A DNA stretch of 64,000 nt from Syncephalastrum monosporum B8922 (taxonomy: Eukaryota > Mucoromycota > Mucoromycetes > Mucorales > Syncephalastraceae), in contig JNEN01001260.1 in assembly GCA_000697355.1 (NCBI GenBank), positions 620,001 to 684,000 of the forward strand. The letters are read 5' to 3'. The notes beneath the pieces are model-generated. The model was not told the DNA's origin. It ran no database searches and saw only the letters and a list, made by a program, of their open reading frames with translations. Of this stretch, positions 1 to 12,060 are shown one piece after another; positions within the stretch are counted from its first letter, which is position 1, and every line of letters starts with the position of its first letter. A program made the position numbers and the translations under genes.

Positions 1-2260
1 GTGATACCCTCGCGGAAATGACCCTCGGTTACAGATATCTTCTGGGCATCGGCACCGACCAAAAGTGCGAGGACGCCGTCTACTATTATCAGAAGGTGGC
101 TGAAAAAGGTATGAAGATTGGAAGCAGGCTACTGGAGAGAAATAAAGGGGAAAGGAGAGAACAAATCACTGATGTACGTCTACAGCCATCAACTATTACT
201 TGTCAGGACCAATAGGTGGACATGCGACACCATTATCCAAAGTAAGGCTCTCAGACGAAGTAGGAGGTGTGTACGGCTATGGCGCAAGCGTCATGACCGA
301 CCGGCGGCACCGGAACAACGGCGGCGGCTCGGATCGATCTGTGAGCATAGAAGAAGTCCTGCAGTACTGGCGGTACTTGGCTCAGACGCGCTCTGATTTT
401 GAGGCACAGGTACTCAACTAGAAATCGGCCGAATTCCCAAAACGACTCATGCAATGTGATCAGCTTATGCTCGGTCAAGTCTATTACCAAGGCACGCGGA
501 GTATATCCCGTAATTTTGAAGAGGCTTTCTACTTTTTCCGCCAAGTCACCGATAAGCTTCCGTCGGGCAAGGTCCCACAAGCCCTCGTGAACAGCAAACG
601 TGGCAAAGCCATTGGCCAAGCAGCTGGATACCTTGGCCGCATGTTTATGCGCGGAGAAGGTGTAGACATCGATGACGAATTGGCTCTTCAATGGTTCCAC
701 GTGGGTGCCGAATTCAATGACTCCATGTCACAGAATGGGCTCGGTATCATGTACCTGGAAGGCATTGTCGTGGCACAGGTAAGGCTTTGGCTTTTGACTT
801 TAGGAACACTCTGACCCGGCATTGACAGGATCGCGAGAAAGCCATTGAATATTTCAAAAGAGCGGCAAACCAGGAGAACCCGGAGGCCCAGGTCAACTTG
901 GCTATGGAATATGTCAAACAAGAGTCCACGCTGCCCATTGCCGTTCGTTTGTTTACCTTGGCTGCCGATGCGAAACATCTGCTGGCATACTGGTACCTTG
1001 CTCAGCTGAACCATGCTGGTATCGGTGTCAAACCCTCCTGTCAAGTTGCTGTATCGGTATGTCAGAACACTGAATTCTGTTATCTTTGTCTAAATGTGTC
1101 CACCATGGACAGTTTTATAAGTCCATTGCTGAGCGGGGCGATTGGCTTTATCCTACTGTCGAGGATGCTTACACGGCCTATCAACATGGTGATGTAGAAA
1201 GCGCATTATTACACTATACCTTGGCGGCCGAGCGAGGTTACGAAATTGCACAGTCCAATGTCGCATATCTGCTGGATACAGGTAATTGAAAGAGGAGGAA
1301 CTGGCCATCGCTGTAACTGACCTTCATGCAGATACGCATCTCCTGAAGCTCTCTGATCCACCCAAACGCGACCCTGCTGCGGAAGAGTCGGCCTTGATCT
1401 ACTGGTCCCGGTCGGCCAACCAAAACAACGTAGATTCCCGGGTCAAGATGGGCGACTACTATTTCCGTGGCATTGGCACACCCGTCGACTATGAAAAGGC
1501 TGCGGCCTGCTATCGCATCGCGGCTGAAATCGAGCTTTCCCCGCTCGCCATGTGGACCATGGGCTGGATGTATGAGAACGGGGTAGGCGTAGCCAAGGAT
1601 TTCCACCTCGCCAAGCGCGCCTATGACAACGCGCTCACCATCAACCCAGACGCCTATCTACCCGTCAAGTTATCCTTAGCCAAACTGTATTTGCGCTACT
1701 ACTGGAGTTGGATGACGGGGGCCGACATCGGCCAAGGTATGTCTCCACCCGCCCAACAAGACGACAGCAACTCCAACGGCCAATCCGCGCTCTGGGGCCA
1801 AGGCGATCAGGGTGGGGAAGACCACCACACTGCTACGCCTGCACAGGAAGCCCGAAGACGGAAAGAGATTGAAGCGTATGAGCACGACCGTGCGCACTGG
1901 GAGATCAGCACTGATGAAGAGCTTCGAAGAAAGTTTAGCAAGCATATGAAGCGACTAGAGCGCGAAGAAGGGGATGACTTGGCCGATCTCACGTCTGGAA
2001 GCGGACTCGATCGCGACTATTACGGCAGAGAGGGCGAGTACGATGATGAGGACGACGATGAGTACTCGGAGGAGGACGAGCTGGTAGAGTCTCTCATGAT
2101 CCTCGCATTGTGCGTCCTCGTCGGCTGGCTTGTCTACATGCGGCAGTTCCGCTTCAACCGGCAAGGAGGGAATAATAACAATCATAATAACGACAATGAC
2201 AACCAAAACGGTTTACAGCAGCGCGACGGCGGTCTACCGGGTAATCACCCTCAACCATAA
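1..2260 (+). CDS. HRD3: HRD3/SEL1L-type ERAD adaptor (5' end outside window)
   Basis: C-terminal part of a Sel1-repeat protein, the ER-membrane scaffold that recruits luminal substrates to the Hrd1 ubiquitin ligase. The gene runs off the left edge, and the reading frame is open from base 3. Exons read as 1-108, 207-409, about 464-778, 829-1056, 1113-1281 and 1332-2260, with GT-AG introns of about 50-100 nt. Several Sel1-like repeats are visible (GRMFMRGEGVDIDDELALQW; MGDYYFRGIGTPVDYEKAAA; MGWMYENGVGVAKDFHLAKR), and RLSDEVGGVYGYGAS at about 255-300 resembles the segment after the first repeats in Hrd3. The C-terminus has an Asp/Glu-rich stretch followed by one hydrophobic helix (about 2085-2140, LMILALCVLVGWLVYMR) and an Asn-rich cytosolic tail, the topology expected of Hrd3. 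It converges on the Sec7 gene, with a 17-A tract at 2355-2371 between them. Confidence 0.88.
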
Positions 2261-2403
2261 TCTACGTGGGTAGCCCGAAGCACAAATCAAATATACATCA
2301 CTCCATTCGCATGCAAAACCTCCTTAATAGCAGTAATTGCATCAGGGCTTTATGAAAAAAAAAAAAAAAAAGAGGCGTGGATAGTAAGGGGTATACATAC
2401 ACA

Positions 2404-4970
2404 TTATGAAAAGTATTTTATTGCTTCTGAATAGCTAGCATACTTCTGCACCTGCTCGTCCAAATGGTGCTTTTTTGCACGCCAGTTGGCATTAATCTGG
2501 CTCCATTTAGCTCCGCGTCCTTCTTTCAGCAGCTATAAAGCGGGGCAGTCAGATCATCCATATCGCTATATTGTAGAGCAGCCAATGATCCTCTTACCGC
2601 ATCAATCTTTTTCTTGACAACCATATGCTGCTGCTGCTCGGTCAAGAGGGAAGCAAGATAGCTTTGGATCGCGACGCCTTGCTCCTGCTCGTCCATGACA
2701 AACGCTTGCTGATTCGGTGGCCTTGACGGTATATGACTTGGTTTCCACTCATAGAGCGCAATGTGCTCCAAGTTGACTTTTTGATCGACGATATGTGGTT
2801 CCCAACCAAAGGATGTATTACTGCTCACGCCACTTCGCAGGGGCACTTTGCTCTTCCGTGCTGCCAAGTAGTTGACCTGCCGTGTCCATTGTATTGCTTC
2901 ATCTTCAGAAGTACAGTGGAATAGATAGGCTCCACCGTCGTGGAGGGTTAATAAGAAACCGTGGGGTGAAGACGACAGAATAGTACTGCTGCCGACCGTG
3001 CTTTGCACCGTTGCGAGCGCGTGTTCCAGCTCAAGTCTTCTACTGTCTGCATGGCTGGCGAATAGAAAGGGAGCGCGAAGTGCACTGCTTCCAAAGGCAG
3101 CACCTCCTTCTGAGCTGGATCGTTTGCGATAGGTGTTGGTTCTATATGTAGGTTTTGTTACGTACGACGGTTGGCTGATTGGGTCGAGACGCAGCACACC
3201 GTGTCGGATGTCTAGCGAGACCCAATACTCTTTGTAGCCATGTTGCTTTGTCGGTGTGCCAGATGCCGGTATCCATTTACAGGAGAGTTTGCCTTCCAAG
3301 AAAGGGGGTCGTGATTCATCAATCTCGGCCTTCGCGGCAAGATATTGCTTCTAAAAGACAGTGAGTATGATCAAACCCATGTCATGTTTCGGGGTCCTGT
3401 ACCTGCTCCTCAAATGAGCGCGCGCGATTCATGGGCTGCTGCGCGGCAGCGTTGCGCTGGGAGACACGCGGTAACGTAGCTGCTCCTGCAGCTAGTGGTT
3501 GTGATCGGGACTGCGACGGCTGACACTTTGCGGGTATTTGCTTCATAGAGCCCATGCGATGCAGCAGGCCTCGCGTCGTTCCTTGACCGATTTTCTCGGT
3601 TGGAGGTTGCCGGAATCCTTCTTGTTTGACAGATACGTACAAGGACTGCCGAGAAAAGCATATGAGAACACATGGGTGTAACGTTGTCCAAATATATGAG
3701 ACTTACAGCGAGATGCAGATCCAGGGCCTGTTGCCACAAGGTTAGACCGCCGTAGAGTTCGATCGTGTCTTTGGCAGATTCGAGATGCTGTTGAATAGTG
3801 CTCATGGTATTCTGAACAAAGGCGACTTGCGTCATACGAGTATGTCCGGTCACGATATGTAGATCTGTGTTGAGAAGCATCAACGAGTAGATGATGGCGT
3901 GTACGATATCTGCATGCAAATAATGAGAAAATAAGCTTCATGCGGATGGTACAACAGTGATGGAAATGAGGATGATCTGCAGTGCATTTTTTTTACCTGT
4001 ATGTCCATACAGTCGATACTCGAGCCCCTGATTCACATTACAATGCCAATAGCGACGAGCAAAACTTTCGAGAATACGGTCAATCTCTTGAGACTCAGCC
4101 TTCAAATAGAGTTTGGAGCAAAGCATTCTAGAAACGAAACGGTTCGTAAAATCATCCCATTGGTATGCAATAAAGGCTATTTCTGTTTCCTTGGCTGAAA
4201 TCTTTTCTTACCGGAACGCATCGTCAAGCGGCATTTTCTTAAAGTTGAACTTTTCCATATAGTGTTCGCGCACCTGCTGGGCAAGAGAATCCCTGCGAGC
4301 GAAAAATACGTGAGTCAAAAGAATGGTAGAAGCGCGTGGTGAAAGGGAGAAAATATACTCACGAGCGACCGAGGAAGGCAGCGGCCGGGCATGAGGGTGG
4401 AAGCTCGTGCTCATCCTGAGCAAAGATGGCATCGGCCATGGCTTGTGGATCTTGTTCGTCTGCTTTGTCATTCGGTTGACGAAATTGGCCAAAGATATCA
4501 TCCGATTCGTTCCACAGTTCTGAGCCGAACATGTTAGTCCAGTCGATCCAGGTAGGCAAGTCACCGTGATTGAGAAGAGACGAGGAACGGGGCGTGGCTG
4601 GCGTAGAAGAGTATGAAGAAAGGCTCGAAGAACGCATGGGCGGAGGAGGAGGACGTCGGCGAGGAGGAGGTGGAGCAGTGGTAGGGCTGGTATTAGTATT
4701 AGTATTAGTAGTAGTGGTGATGGTGGTGGTGGGAGTGGTGGTAACGGTATTGGTAGCCATGGTACCAACAGCCATCATTAATGGTTGGTCTGGTTGCTGT
4801 GGTTGTCGCTCTTGCTGCTGTTTCCAAGAGGGTGATGGCGGCGGTTTCATCGATAAGGTTGTCGTCTTGTAATTTAATGAAGGTAGTGCGCTCGGTACAT
4901 GGATGGCGGCTGAAGGTTCATGAAGAGACCAGGAACGTCGACGGGAGGTCGGTTTCACGGTGGATGTCAT
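2404..4970 (-). CDS. Sec7-PH domain guanine-nucleotide exchange factor for Arf GTPases
   Basis: Predicted Arf-GEF of 715 aa. Exons, in transcript order: 4970-4363, 4292-4212, 4127-3997, 3909-3707, 3645-3403, 3350-2598 and 2532-2404; their lengths sum to a whole number of codons. The first roughly 200 aa are Pro/Ser/Thr-rich and probably disordered. The Sec7 domain follows: the motif AESQEIDRILESFARRYW carries the catalytic glutamate finger (E of AESQ, aligned to GEAQ), and IIYSLMLLNTDLH is the second Sec7 signature. A PH-like domain follows (EGKLSCKWIPASG, then KEYWVSLDIRHGVLRL, ending near DEAIQWTRQVNYLAA), then a C-terminal helix. The Sec7-PH order fits the EFA6/Yel1 group. The last exon is easy to miss because a stop lies just inside the preceding intron; it encodes LLKEGRGAKWSQINANWRAK and ends at TAA 2404. 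Which Arf it activates cannot be told. Confidence 0.85.
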
Positions 4971-5917
4971 TAGGGCAGGCTTCCTTTGTGTCGAGTGGAG
5001 GTCAAAGGAAGAAGTTCAAAGGAAAGAAATTCTGAAACAGTTTCGAACAAAAGGTCAGGACAGACACGTCTACGCAGCCCGCAAGGATAGAAAAGCTACA
5101 CGCGAAAACACAGAAAGAGAGAAGGAGAGGGCGAAAGAGGAAACAGCAAAACAAATGAAGACGGGAAAAGAGTGGGAAATATGAAACGAGAAGAGAAGAA
5201 GAAAAAGGGAAGAGAGCAAATGCACGAGATATGTAAGTCGTGTACTGTGCTTATGTACGTTCTATTTTTTTTTTTTCTGTCGCTTGGATGCGGACCAGCG
5301 ACAGCACCATCACAACAGCTCTATAAAAAGTTGCAGCTTCCACTGTTCACCCTCATTTGCATGAGTGTATTCCTTTCTTTTCTCTTCTTTCTTCGTCTCT
5401 CTTGATTCATAAATCCAAACGGTGCATGATTTCAAAGGAAGGCTAAAAGTGCTTAGCCCATGTCTTGCCAGCATCAAGGATGTGTATTTTTCGAGATTTC
5501 CCCCTTTATGGTTTACATTTAGCTCCTTTTGTGCTGGTAAATGAAAATTGATACTCAACGTTGGTAAAACGCGAAGATCGGGAGCGGAATGCGGTGCTGA
5601 AGTTGCACTGCATCCATCACTAATTAATGTGATTTGACTTGTATTTTGTGCACGCTGGTGGGGTGGCCAATGCTTGTGTACCATACTTCATTTTCGTTGT
5701 TGCTTATTCAACGTATTGGCTGGAACAGAAAAAAAAGAAAGTCAGCAGTAGAAGCATGCGTCTTCCTCGCATATGAATGTGCCTCTGCGCTTCCGTTACA
5801 AAATCAAGCAATAATTTATCCAAGCTTTCTATCCGCTGTGTTCACGCAGGGTCCAGCTTATCTCCCTACAAACACGTACACATATATACACACGTGGATA
5901 TCATGGGAATCAAAAGA
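4971..5917. other. Intergenic, no gene seen
   Basis: Region upstream of the Sec7-PH gene and downstream of the polymerase kappa gene, both on the minus strand. It is purine-rich from about 5040 to 5220, with an interrupted T-run near 5265. Short ORFs occur on both strands, but they lack protein-like composition and splice continuity. A TATAAAAA sequence lies at about 5322, without an evident gene. Confidence 0.5.
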
Positions 5918-8399
5918 TCAAGTGACATCTTTCTTCCAATAATACAATAAGCCTTTGCTCGAGTCGTTTGGACTTGGGCTTGTGCTCGTCTTCTCCTTTT
6001 GGAGAATGGTACGCACTGCTGCGCGGTTTAAACACTCGTCGACGTGTTGATTGAACGCGACATTGTCGAGTTGCAGGCTCCTATTACATATGGGGCATTC
6101 CACCGCAGCTGATTCTTCTATCTCATCGTCGATTTGGTCCTGCTTTTCCTGCCGCTGGTGTTTTATCTGTGGTATGTGTTGCTTTGATTCAGGTGGAGGC
6201 GACGGATCTTCAGAGAGAGAACGCTTCGCAGGGATAGAAGAAAAAAACTAGAGAGAAAAGCGTGCATGAGGTTTTGAAAGGCAGACAATAAAATGTATGG
6301 TTGTGTACTACCTTCTTGACCGCATCTTCGTCGATCTTTCGGTCTTTGAGTGATGACAACTTAATACCCATGAGGCGAAGTGACACAGGCATCTCCTTGA
6401 GGACAAGGTCCTTGGCAATTCGTGCAAGATCGCTTGCTCTATACACATAGTACGGCATAGTTTTCGCTCGTACACGCACTTCAAATGATGTCAATTTGAT
6501 CTTGATCCCAACTGTCTTCCCCTAGGTATGCAACGCGACATTATCATTCACTTATGCTTGTTTCCCTCCTGAACGCTCCAATGAAATTACCTTGACCTGC
6601 TTGGTGTCTAGATCCTTGGCCAAAAGTTCTGCCAATTCATCCACCTTGGCGAGTAGCGCTCTTTTTTCGGAAATACTCGAGAAGGTCCTTTTTAGAAAAT
6701 GTGGTCAAAAATGGAAACACGGCTCCCGCCGATCGGCTCAGTTAGTCTATACCTTTCAACACTGATGCTCTTGCGTTCCGTATCGTGATGGACCGTCGTG
6801 GAGCCGAGTCCCAGATGGCAACGTAACAAAAATCTGAAACTGACGGGGCTAAGCAAACGATAAAGTACGGCCCGTCGTGCCTATGTTTATCAGTCAACGT
6901 TGGTACTATTGTATTGCTTGAATGCAAATTAAAAAATTAGAAATGAAAACGTGGTACTTGCATAAATATCACCGCATGTTTGCACACCCAATGCTTCCAG
7001 GACCCGCTCTGTAACACGCCCCACACCAGATATCTAAAGACAAGAGAATTTATTCCAATGTTCACAATCACGCGGTTGCCTACCTTTCGGATCCGCAGCG
7101 TAGTGACAAAATTCATGATAGCCTCCCTGGTATTCGGCAAATAATATTGCCCATTGGGCTTGTTAATGTCGCTGCACACCTTGGACAGCATCTTATTGGC
7201 AGCAATGCCTGAAGAAAGGCGTGAGCGAGGATATTCTCTCTCTTGCTTTCTAGAAAACTATGAACTTATGCAACATACCCGCACTGGCTGTCAATTGAGT
7301 TTGCTGAAATATCTCCTGCCGTATTCGTTCCACCAAGGCGGGTGGAGATATGTCGGTCTTGGAGAGATGCTAGACAAGGTATGAGGACACGTGATAGGAA
7401 CCAACGCGAGGGTAGGACTCTTACGTCTGTCAGGTTAAGGTAGGCCTGCATATTCCATGCAAATAAGAACAAGAATTGATGGCTATAAATATCGTGGACG
7501 TACCTCATCCAGACTCATGGCCGCGAAATGAGGATCATACTTGGCAAAAATAGCCTGCACTTGCTTTGAAGCGCTCTTGTATTTGTCAAAGTGGGGGCGG
7601 ACGATCCTAAGTTGAGGGCAGAGCTTGAGAGCAATGTAACCGGGCATTGCACTGCGGACGCCGTACTTGCGCGCCTCGTAATTGCTCGTTGAAAGCATCG
7701 AGGTCGACCCCACAGCCATAGGCACCTTCTTCAACTCAGGGTTGTCTAGTTCCTCCACAGACGCATAAAACGCATCCATATCGATATGACAAATGTACTG
7801 TGTAAGATCTCGATTCTCTTCCATCTCGTGAAGCTATTGTCATGATTGAGTTTCTTTTTTTAGATAGGGACCTTCTAGAATCCTACCATGTGTTCTGCAA
7901 CTTGAGATTCAACAGACAGATCGAGATCGCGAATAGCGTTATACTTGGCGAGCATAGCGTCAATTCTTTTGGTCACGGCCTCGTCACGTCGACGTTCATT
8001 TTCAAAAAAAGCAGAGCCCTTTGGTTTTGGAATGTTTATATAAAAACGTTTCCATAAGGTATGAAATCTTACTTTAGAAGCTTCATAGATAATGCGGTTC
8101 ACTCGGTCCTTGTCGACACCCTCCATACCAGCCTATCCACAGGCTCAGCTACATGACGATTGCAAAGATATAAACCTATTTTTGCTGACCTTGTTGGTAG
8201 AGGGACCAGCAAGACGTTTGCGAAGTGTATCGTTGGAGGACGAGGCCGAAGAAGACGAGGGTTCGCCTGAAGCCAAGGACGATTCTTTGGACGGTAAGAG
8301 GTGATCAACAGGAATGTCGTCTGCATCATCAAAGAATAGATCCTCTTCCTCTATGATCTGTGAAGCAATTCGATCGTCATCGTTCGCATGCTCAGCCAT
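5918..8399 (-). CDS. POLK: DNA polymerase kappa (Y-family, DinB subfamily) with C-terminal UBZ finger
   Basis: Translesion polymerase that bypasses lesions such as minor-groove N2-guanine adducts. The N-terminus is acidic. AGMEGVDKDRVNRIIYEASK plus the following basic helix is the N-clasp characteristic of Pol kappa. The palm starts with YICHIDMDAFYASVE (metal-binding Asp), then SMLSTSNYEARKYGVRSAMP and the catalytic SLDE. The exon after SLDE is only 21 nt (7425-7445, AYLNLTD). A helix-hairpin-helix (ISGVGRVTERVLEALG, about 7030-6980) and little-finger sequences (KLTSFEVRVRAKTMPYY) follow. The C-terminus has a Rad18-type UBZ finger, CPIC then HVDEC (about 6100-6030), which would bind monoubiquitinated PCNA. 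At least nine exons. Start ATG at 8399, stop at 5918. Confidence 0.92.
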
Positions 8400-8625
8400 G
8401 AGCTCTCAGGCGAAAAGTAAAAATGTCCCTTTTGGTTTTCCTATCCTTTTCCTTTTCCTCTTTTTTTCGGTGCTGCGGATGACTGATTTTCAATGACCAC
8501 AATTTGGGCCAGTCGTTCCTTTTTTTTTCCTCGACGCGATTATGCGCGTCTATCTGTCCCTATCAAAAGTCCATGAAACGATGCGTAATACAGACATAAT
8601 GTGATTTGACTTACACCCTCAGCGC

Positions 8626-8963
8626 TTACAAAGGCGTGTAAGACAAGAAATGGTTGGTGCGTATATCCTTTCTGTAACGGCGATACAGTTGCAGGAGTAA
8701 TAATATGAGTCTCTTACCCTTCTATAGTAGAGAAGGCATCGATCAACTTCTGGATACTGGAAGGTGTATAAAGGGCGCCGTGAGACAGATACGTGCACAT
8801 GACGTCGATCCATGGTACATACTGTACTGAGAACTCTGGATGACTTGGTTCGAAGTCGGCGACCATATTCGCTCCGTCGTCGTGTCACAAACCATGCGTA
8901 ATGTCATTACTTTTACACACTCGAACAATGGGCAAATCAATAGAACTGAATAGGGTACGACAT
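8626..8963 (-). pseudogene. Possible decayed coding sequence, weakly lipase-like
   Basis: After a splice-acceptor-like TTTTTCAG, one frame reads LFSSIDLPIVRVCKSNDI, meets an in-frame TGA at about 8880, then stays open from ATG 8866 (MVADFEPSHPEFSVQYVPWI, then a Trp/Cys-containing helix-like stretch). A GT-AG intron of 46 nt (8672-8717) could lead to a stop at 8626. The phrase LPIVRVCKSNDITH before the TGA is reminiscent of the C-terminal part of fungal class 3 lipases (RV.H..DIVPH), but it is short and lacks the catalytic serine region. Alternatives are a small real gene starting at 8866 (about 64 aa) or chance. No upstream exons were found. Confidence 0.22.
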
Positions 8964-8966
8964 CTG

Positions 8967-9348
8967 AAAAACAGCCATGGCATGGGGGTGAATAAAGGAA
9001 AAAAAAATTTTTTTTTCTTCAAATCCCCTTGTCGTATGATACAGGACCTTTAACGCGCGTGTTCACCTTGTCAATTTATTTCAGCGAAATATATTTTATC
9101 AACAGACGCTGAAGTTGATTTTATCAGACCTGATCAAAGTTACGTGAGTTACAGTAAATCCAGACGTGAGTACATAATAATAATTACCTGGAAATGATAG
9201 CCTTACAGACAAACCCTTGTTACGTACTACAAACGTCAATGGTGGCGGAGTGTGTTGCGCAAAACCCAAGGCTTCCGTTCTTAAAAGAAAAAGACCACAC
9301 CCCTCTAAAAACCATCGTCTTTTTTCTCTTTCCATCAACGACTCAAAT
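8967..9348. other. Intergenic upstream of Pho13-type phosphatase gene
   Basis: AT-rich region with A/T runs at 8998-9020. It precedes the phosphatase start at 9349 and ends in a pyrimidine-rich leader (about 9311-9335). No coding sequence or RNA gene was recognised. Confidence 0.5.
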
Positions 9349-10698
9349 ATGTCTCAAGAAACGAATGAAGCTCCCCAGATCACTGTCGAGGACCAGAATG
9401 AGGTTTCCTCTAGAGCGTTGGCCACCGATTTTGCCAACCAGATTGCTTTGAACCAAGACGGAGGCGGCGCCAATGATGGATCCAACCAGCCTACCAACTC
9501 TGCGTCAGCCTCCGTCGTCAAGGATTGGGCTTTGCTCAAGGACCCCGTGATCCATAATGAGCGTCTTGACAAGATCCGAAACAAGAAGGGCTACATCATC
9601 GATATGGATGGTGTCATTTATCACGCAAGTTTTATTTTCGCGTCGCAATTTCATGAGATGCTGACAATTATTTATCATCACCAGGGCACTAAATTGCTGC
9701 CGGGAGCCAAGGAGCTAGTTGACTTCTTGAACCGCAACAACAAAAAGTATCTTTTCTTGACCAACAATTCGGCTCCTACCCCGCGGGAGTTGCAGCAGAA
9801 GCTTAGCCGCCTCGGTATTGAAGTCACCGAGGATCACTTCTTCACTGCCGGCCAGGCGACAGCTTACTTTTTGGCTTCGCAGCAGCCCAACGTGAGTGGC
9901 ATGCCCACCACCAGAGCACCACAGCTAAAACTCTCTCTATTTCATATAGGGTGGTACTTGTTATGTAATCGGCGAACCAGGTTTAGCCTATGCTCTCTAT
10001 GACAAGGGTTTCTTTATGAACGACCATAACCCTGACTATGTTATTCTGGGTGAAGGTCCTTCCTAGTAAGTTTTAGACAAGATGTTACACATGGGTTTGC
10101 TAACCCGCACTTCCTATTTAGCAACTACGAGAAGCTCAGCAAAGCTGTCCAACTCGTACAGCGTGGTGCTAAGCTGATCGCGACCAACCTGGACGTCGAG
10201 AACTTGGACTCCAAGGGCAATAAGATCCCTTCGTGTGGCGCTTTTGCGGCCTGCGTTGAGCTGGTTACTAAAACCAAGGCCTTCTTCTGTGGCAAGCCTT
10301 CTGCACTCATCATGCGTTATGCTCAGCGTGTGTTGGGTCTCAGCCGTTTGGAGACGTGTATTATTGGTGACCGCATGGACACTGAGTAAGATTGGTTTCG
10401 TATTGCCTCATCTATAGATATTGATGCATGCTTTGTAGTATTGTGGCCGGTATCAGCTCCGAGATCGACCCTGTCCTGGTTTTGTCCGGTGTCACTTCGA
10501 TGGAGGAACTGTCGCAGTTCGCCTATCGTCCCTTTGTCATCCTCGGCGGTGTGTACGAAGTTCCTAACGAAGATGAAAAGCATATCGTCTCCGAAAGCGA
10601 CATGGAAGCTGCAAGCAGACGCGTAAGTGGACATATGGTTCGTCATTATTTGCATTGTTAACGAGTGCCATTTTCCTTTGTAGGCCTCGTTCCTCTGA
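9349..10698 (+). CDS. PHO13: HAD-superfamily phosphatase, Pho13 / phosphoglycolate phosphatase type
   Basis: Predicted 353-aa cytosolic phosphatase of HAD subclass IIA (4-nitrophenylphosphatase; metabolite repair of 2-phosphoglycolate and similar compounds). Six exons give a whole number of codons: 9349-9624, 9685-9891, 9950-10065, 10122-10385, 10439-10622 and 10684-10698. HAD motif I is YIIDMDGVIYHG (nucleophile and acid Asp residues), motif II is KYLFLTNNSAPTPREL, the lysine of motif III lies in FFCGKPSALIMRYA, and motif IV is IIGDRMDTDIVAG. The N-terminal roughly 70 aa before the catalytic core is longer than in yeast Pho13 and of low complexity. Intron 1 (9625-9684) has a GC donor (CAC|GCAAGT) and joins the two halves of motif I. 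The last exon encodes only four residues plus the stop. Confidence 0.9.
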
Positions 10699-10819
10699 GG
10701 CGTTCATGTAAATATATACTACCATACATCATGTGACCATTTCACTTGTAGTTTACAATATAAATTGAACAGTCTATCAATCATCTATGATGCGTTCTAC
10801 TTCTTTTTCTCCCAGTCGG

Positions 10820-11781
10820 CTATTCAAATTTGGCCACAAAAGCAGCCAGCTCGTTTCTACTGACAGCATTTGTTGGTACAAAATGGCTAGGTATCGTTAG
10901 TTAAATATCTTGACTGCACCACGCACTTACCCTCCAGGATGCTTAAGAATGGCGGGATTCTCAAATACATCTGCAAGAGCCATCATGCGCTCGGGAACAA
11001 TTAATGTGTCTGCTTCGCCAATCAAATGGATACTGGGTGTTTTGATCTTGTTTTTAAATAATGCAGCTGTGGCGTCTTGGGATTCTGGCTTGAAACCTGC
11101 AGCGATGATAGTGAACTTGAAGGGCGGGTGATCAAAGGAAGGTGGCAGGAGGTCAGGCATCAGTGAACGGTTTTCCAGCAACTCAGTCATAACAGCAGCG
11201 AGGCAAGCACCTGTACAGTTGTATATTGTTGTCAATCAGTGCTTACATGACAAAGCAAACATGCTTTTACTGACCTTGTGAAAAGCCAAAAATACCATCG
11301 AAAGGGCCCTTTTAATTATATTTAGCATCGGCCCGTCATATTCCGTAGTTGGCTTTACCTCATTTATCAGGATACCTTTCAAGTGCTCGATGGATTCTTT
11401 GAAGCCTGCGTAATAACCATCGGCCGTGTTTGCATACGTCGAGATTGGGTACCACCAACCATAGGGTTTGAGCTCTATATTTTCATGAATCAGGCCAATT
11501 TATCTTTACATTCCCGTAGACGTTACCTTCAGGTGCATTAGGATCGGCTGCGGCTTCTCGTGCTTCCTCCGAGGTATACTTTGGATCGTCAATGAGATGC
11601 GGACCAGTGACGTAGACTTCTCAAAAGCAGAATCAGAGACCGGGCTTTCGTATTTTTAAGCTGTCATGTATTTACCTAATTCAGCCGATTTCAGTTTCTT
11701 TCGCAAAACTGCGGTCTTTTTGCGAAAAATGGAGCCATTCTGCACCATGCCATGGAGGCAAAGAATGCGGAGGTTGCTCAT
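10820..11781 (-). CDS. Fsh1-type serine hydrolase (alpha/beta hydrolase)
   Basis: Small alpha/beta hydrolase of the FSH1/OVCA2 family. Starts with MSNLRILCLHGMVQNGSIFR (HG oxyanion motif, start ATG 11781), continues with a segment containing YGWWYPIS, then a nucleophile elbow GFSQGACLAAVM split by an intron near 11215-11275. The acid is likely in HLIGEADTLIVPERM, and the catalytic His in KHPGGHFVP, assembled across the last intron. The C-terminus reads ELAAFVAKFE, with TAG at 10820. About 240 aa and at least five exons. Members hydrolyse short-chain esters; the physiological substrate is unknown in most fungi. Convergent with the phosphatase gene (about 120 bp apart). Confidence 0.82.
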
Positions 11782-12060
11782 GTTGCCCTGGTAGGAGAAG
11801 CGTTTCGTTTTGACGGCCAGATACTGAAATTAGAAAACATATCGTTTTGTAAATCTGACATGTGTTATATTTTTTGACGGTCGTAGTACGGTATGTACAG
11901 GACAAACTTCGGATTCACTTTATATATATATAAAATAGTACGTATTTAGGGAGGATTGGATACAAGGAGAAATATAATACATGTACGTGGAGAGGAGGAT
12001 TTTGAGTATAAAGGAAGGAGGATGATGATGTACCTGTCTTGTGTTCATAGCACGGTGATA

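Noticed and set aside
2355..2371. Poly(A) tract between HRD3 and the Sec7 gene considered as a retroposon tail
   Set aside because: There is no duplicated target site or retroposed body. It sits between two convergent 3' ends and is more simply part of a terminator region.
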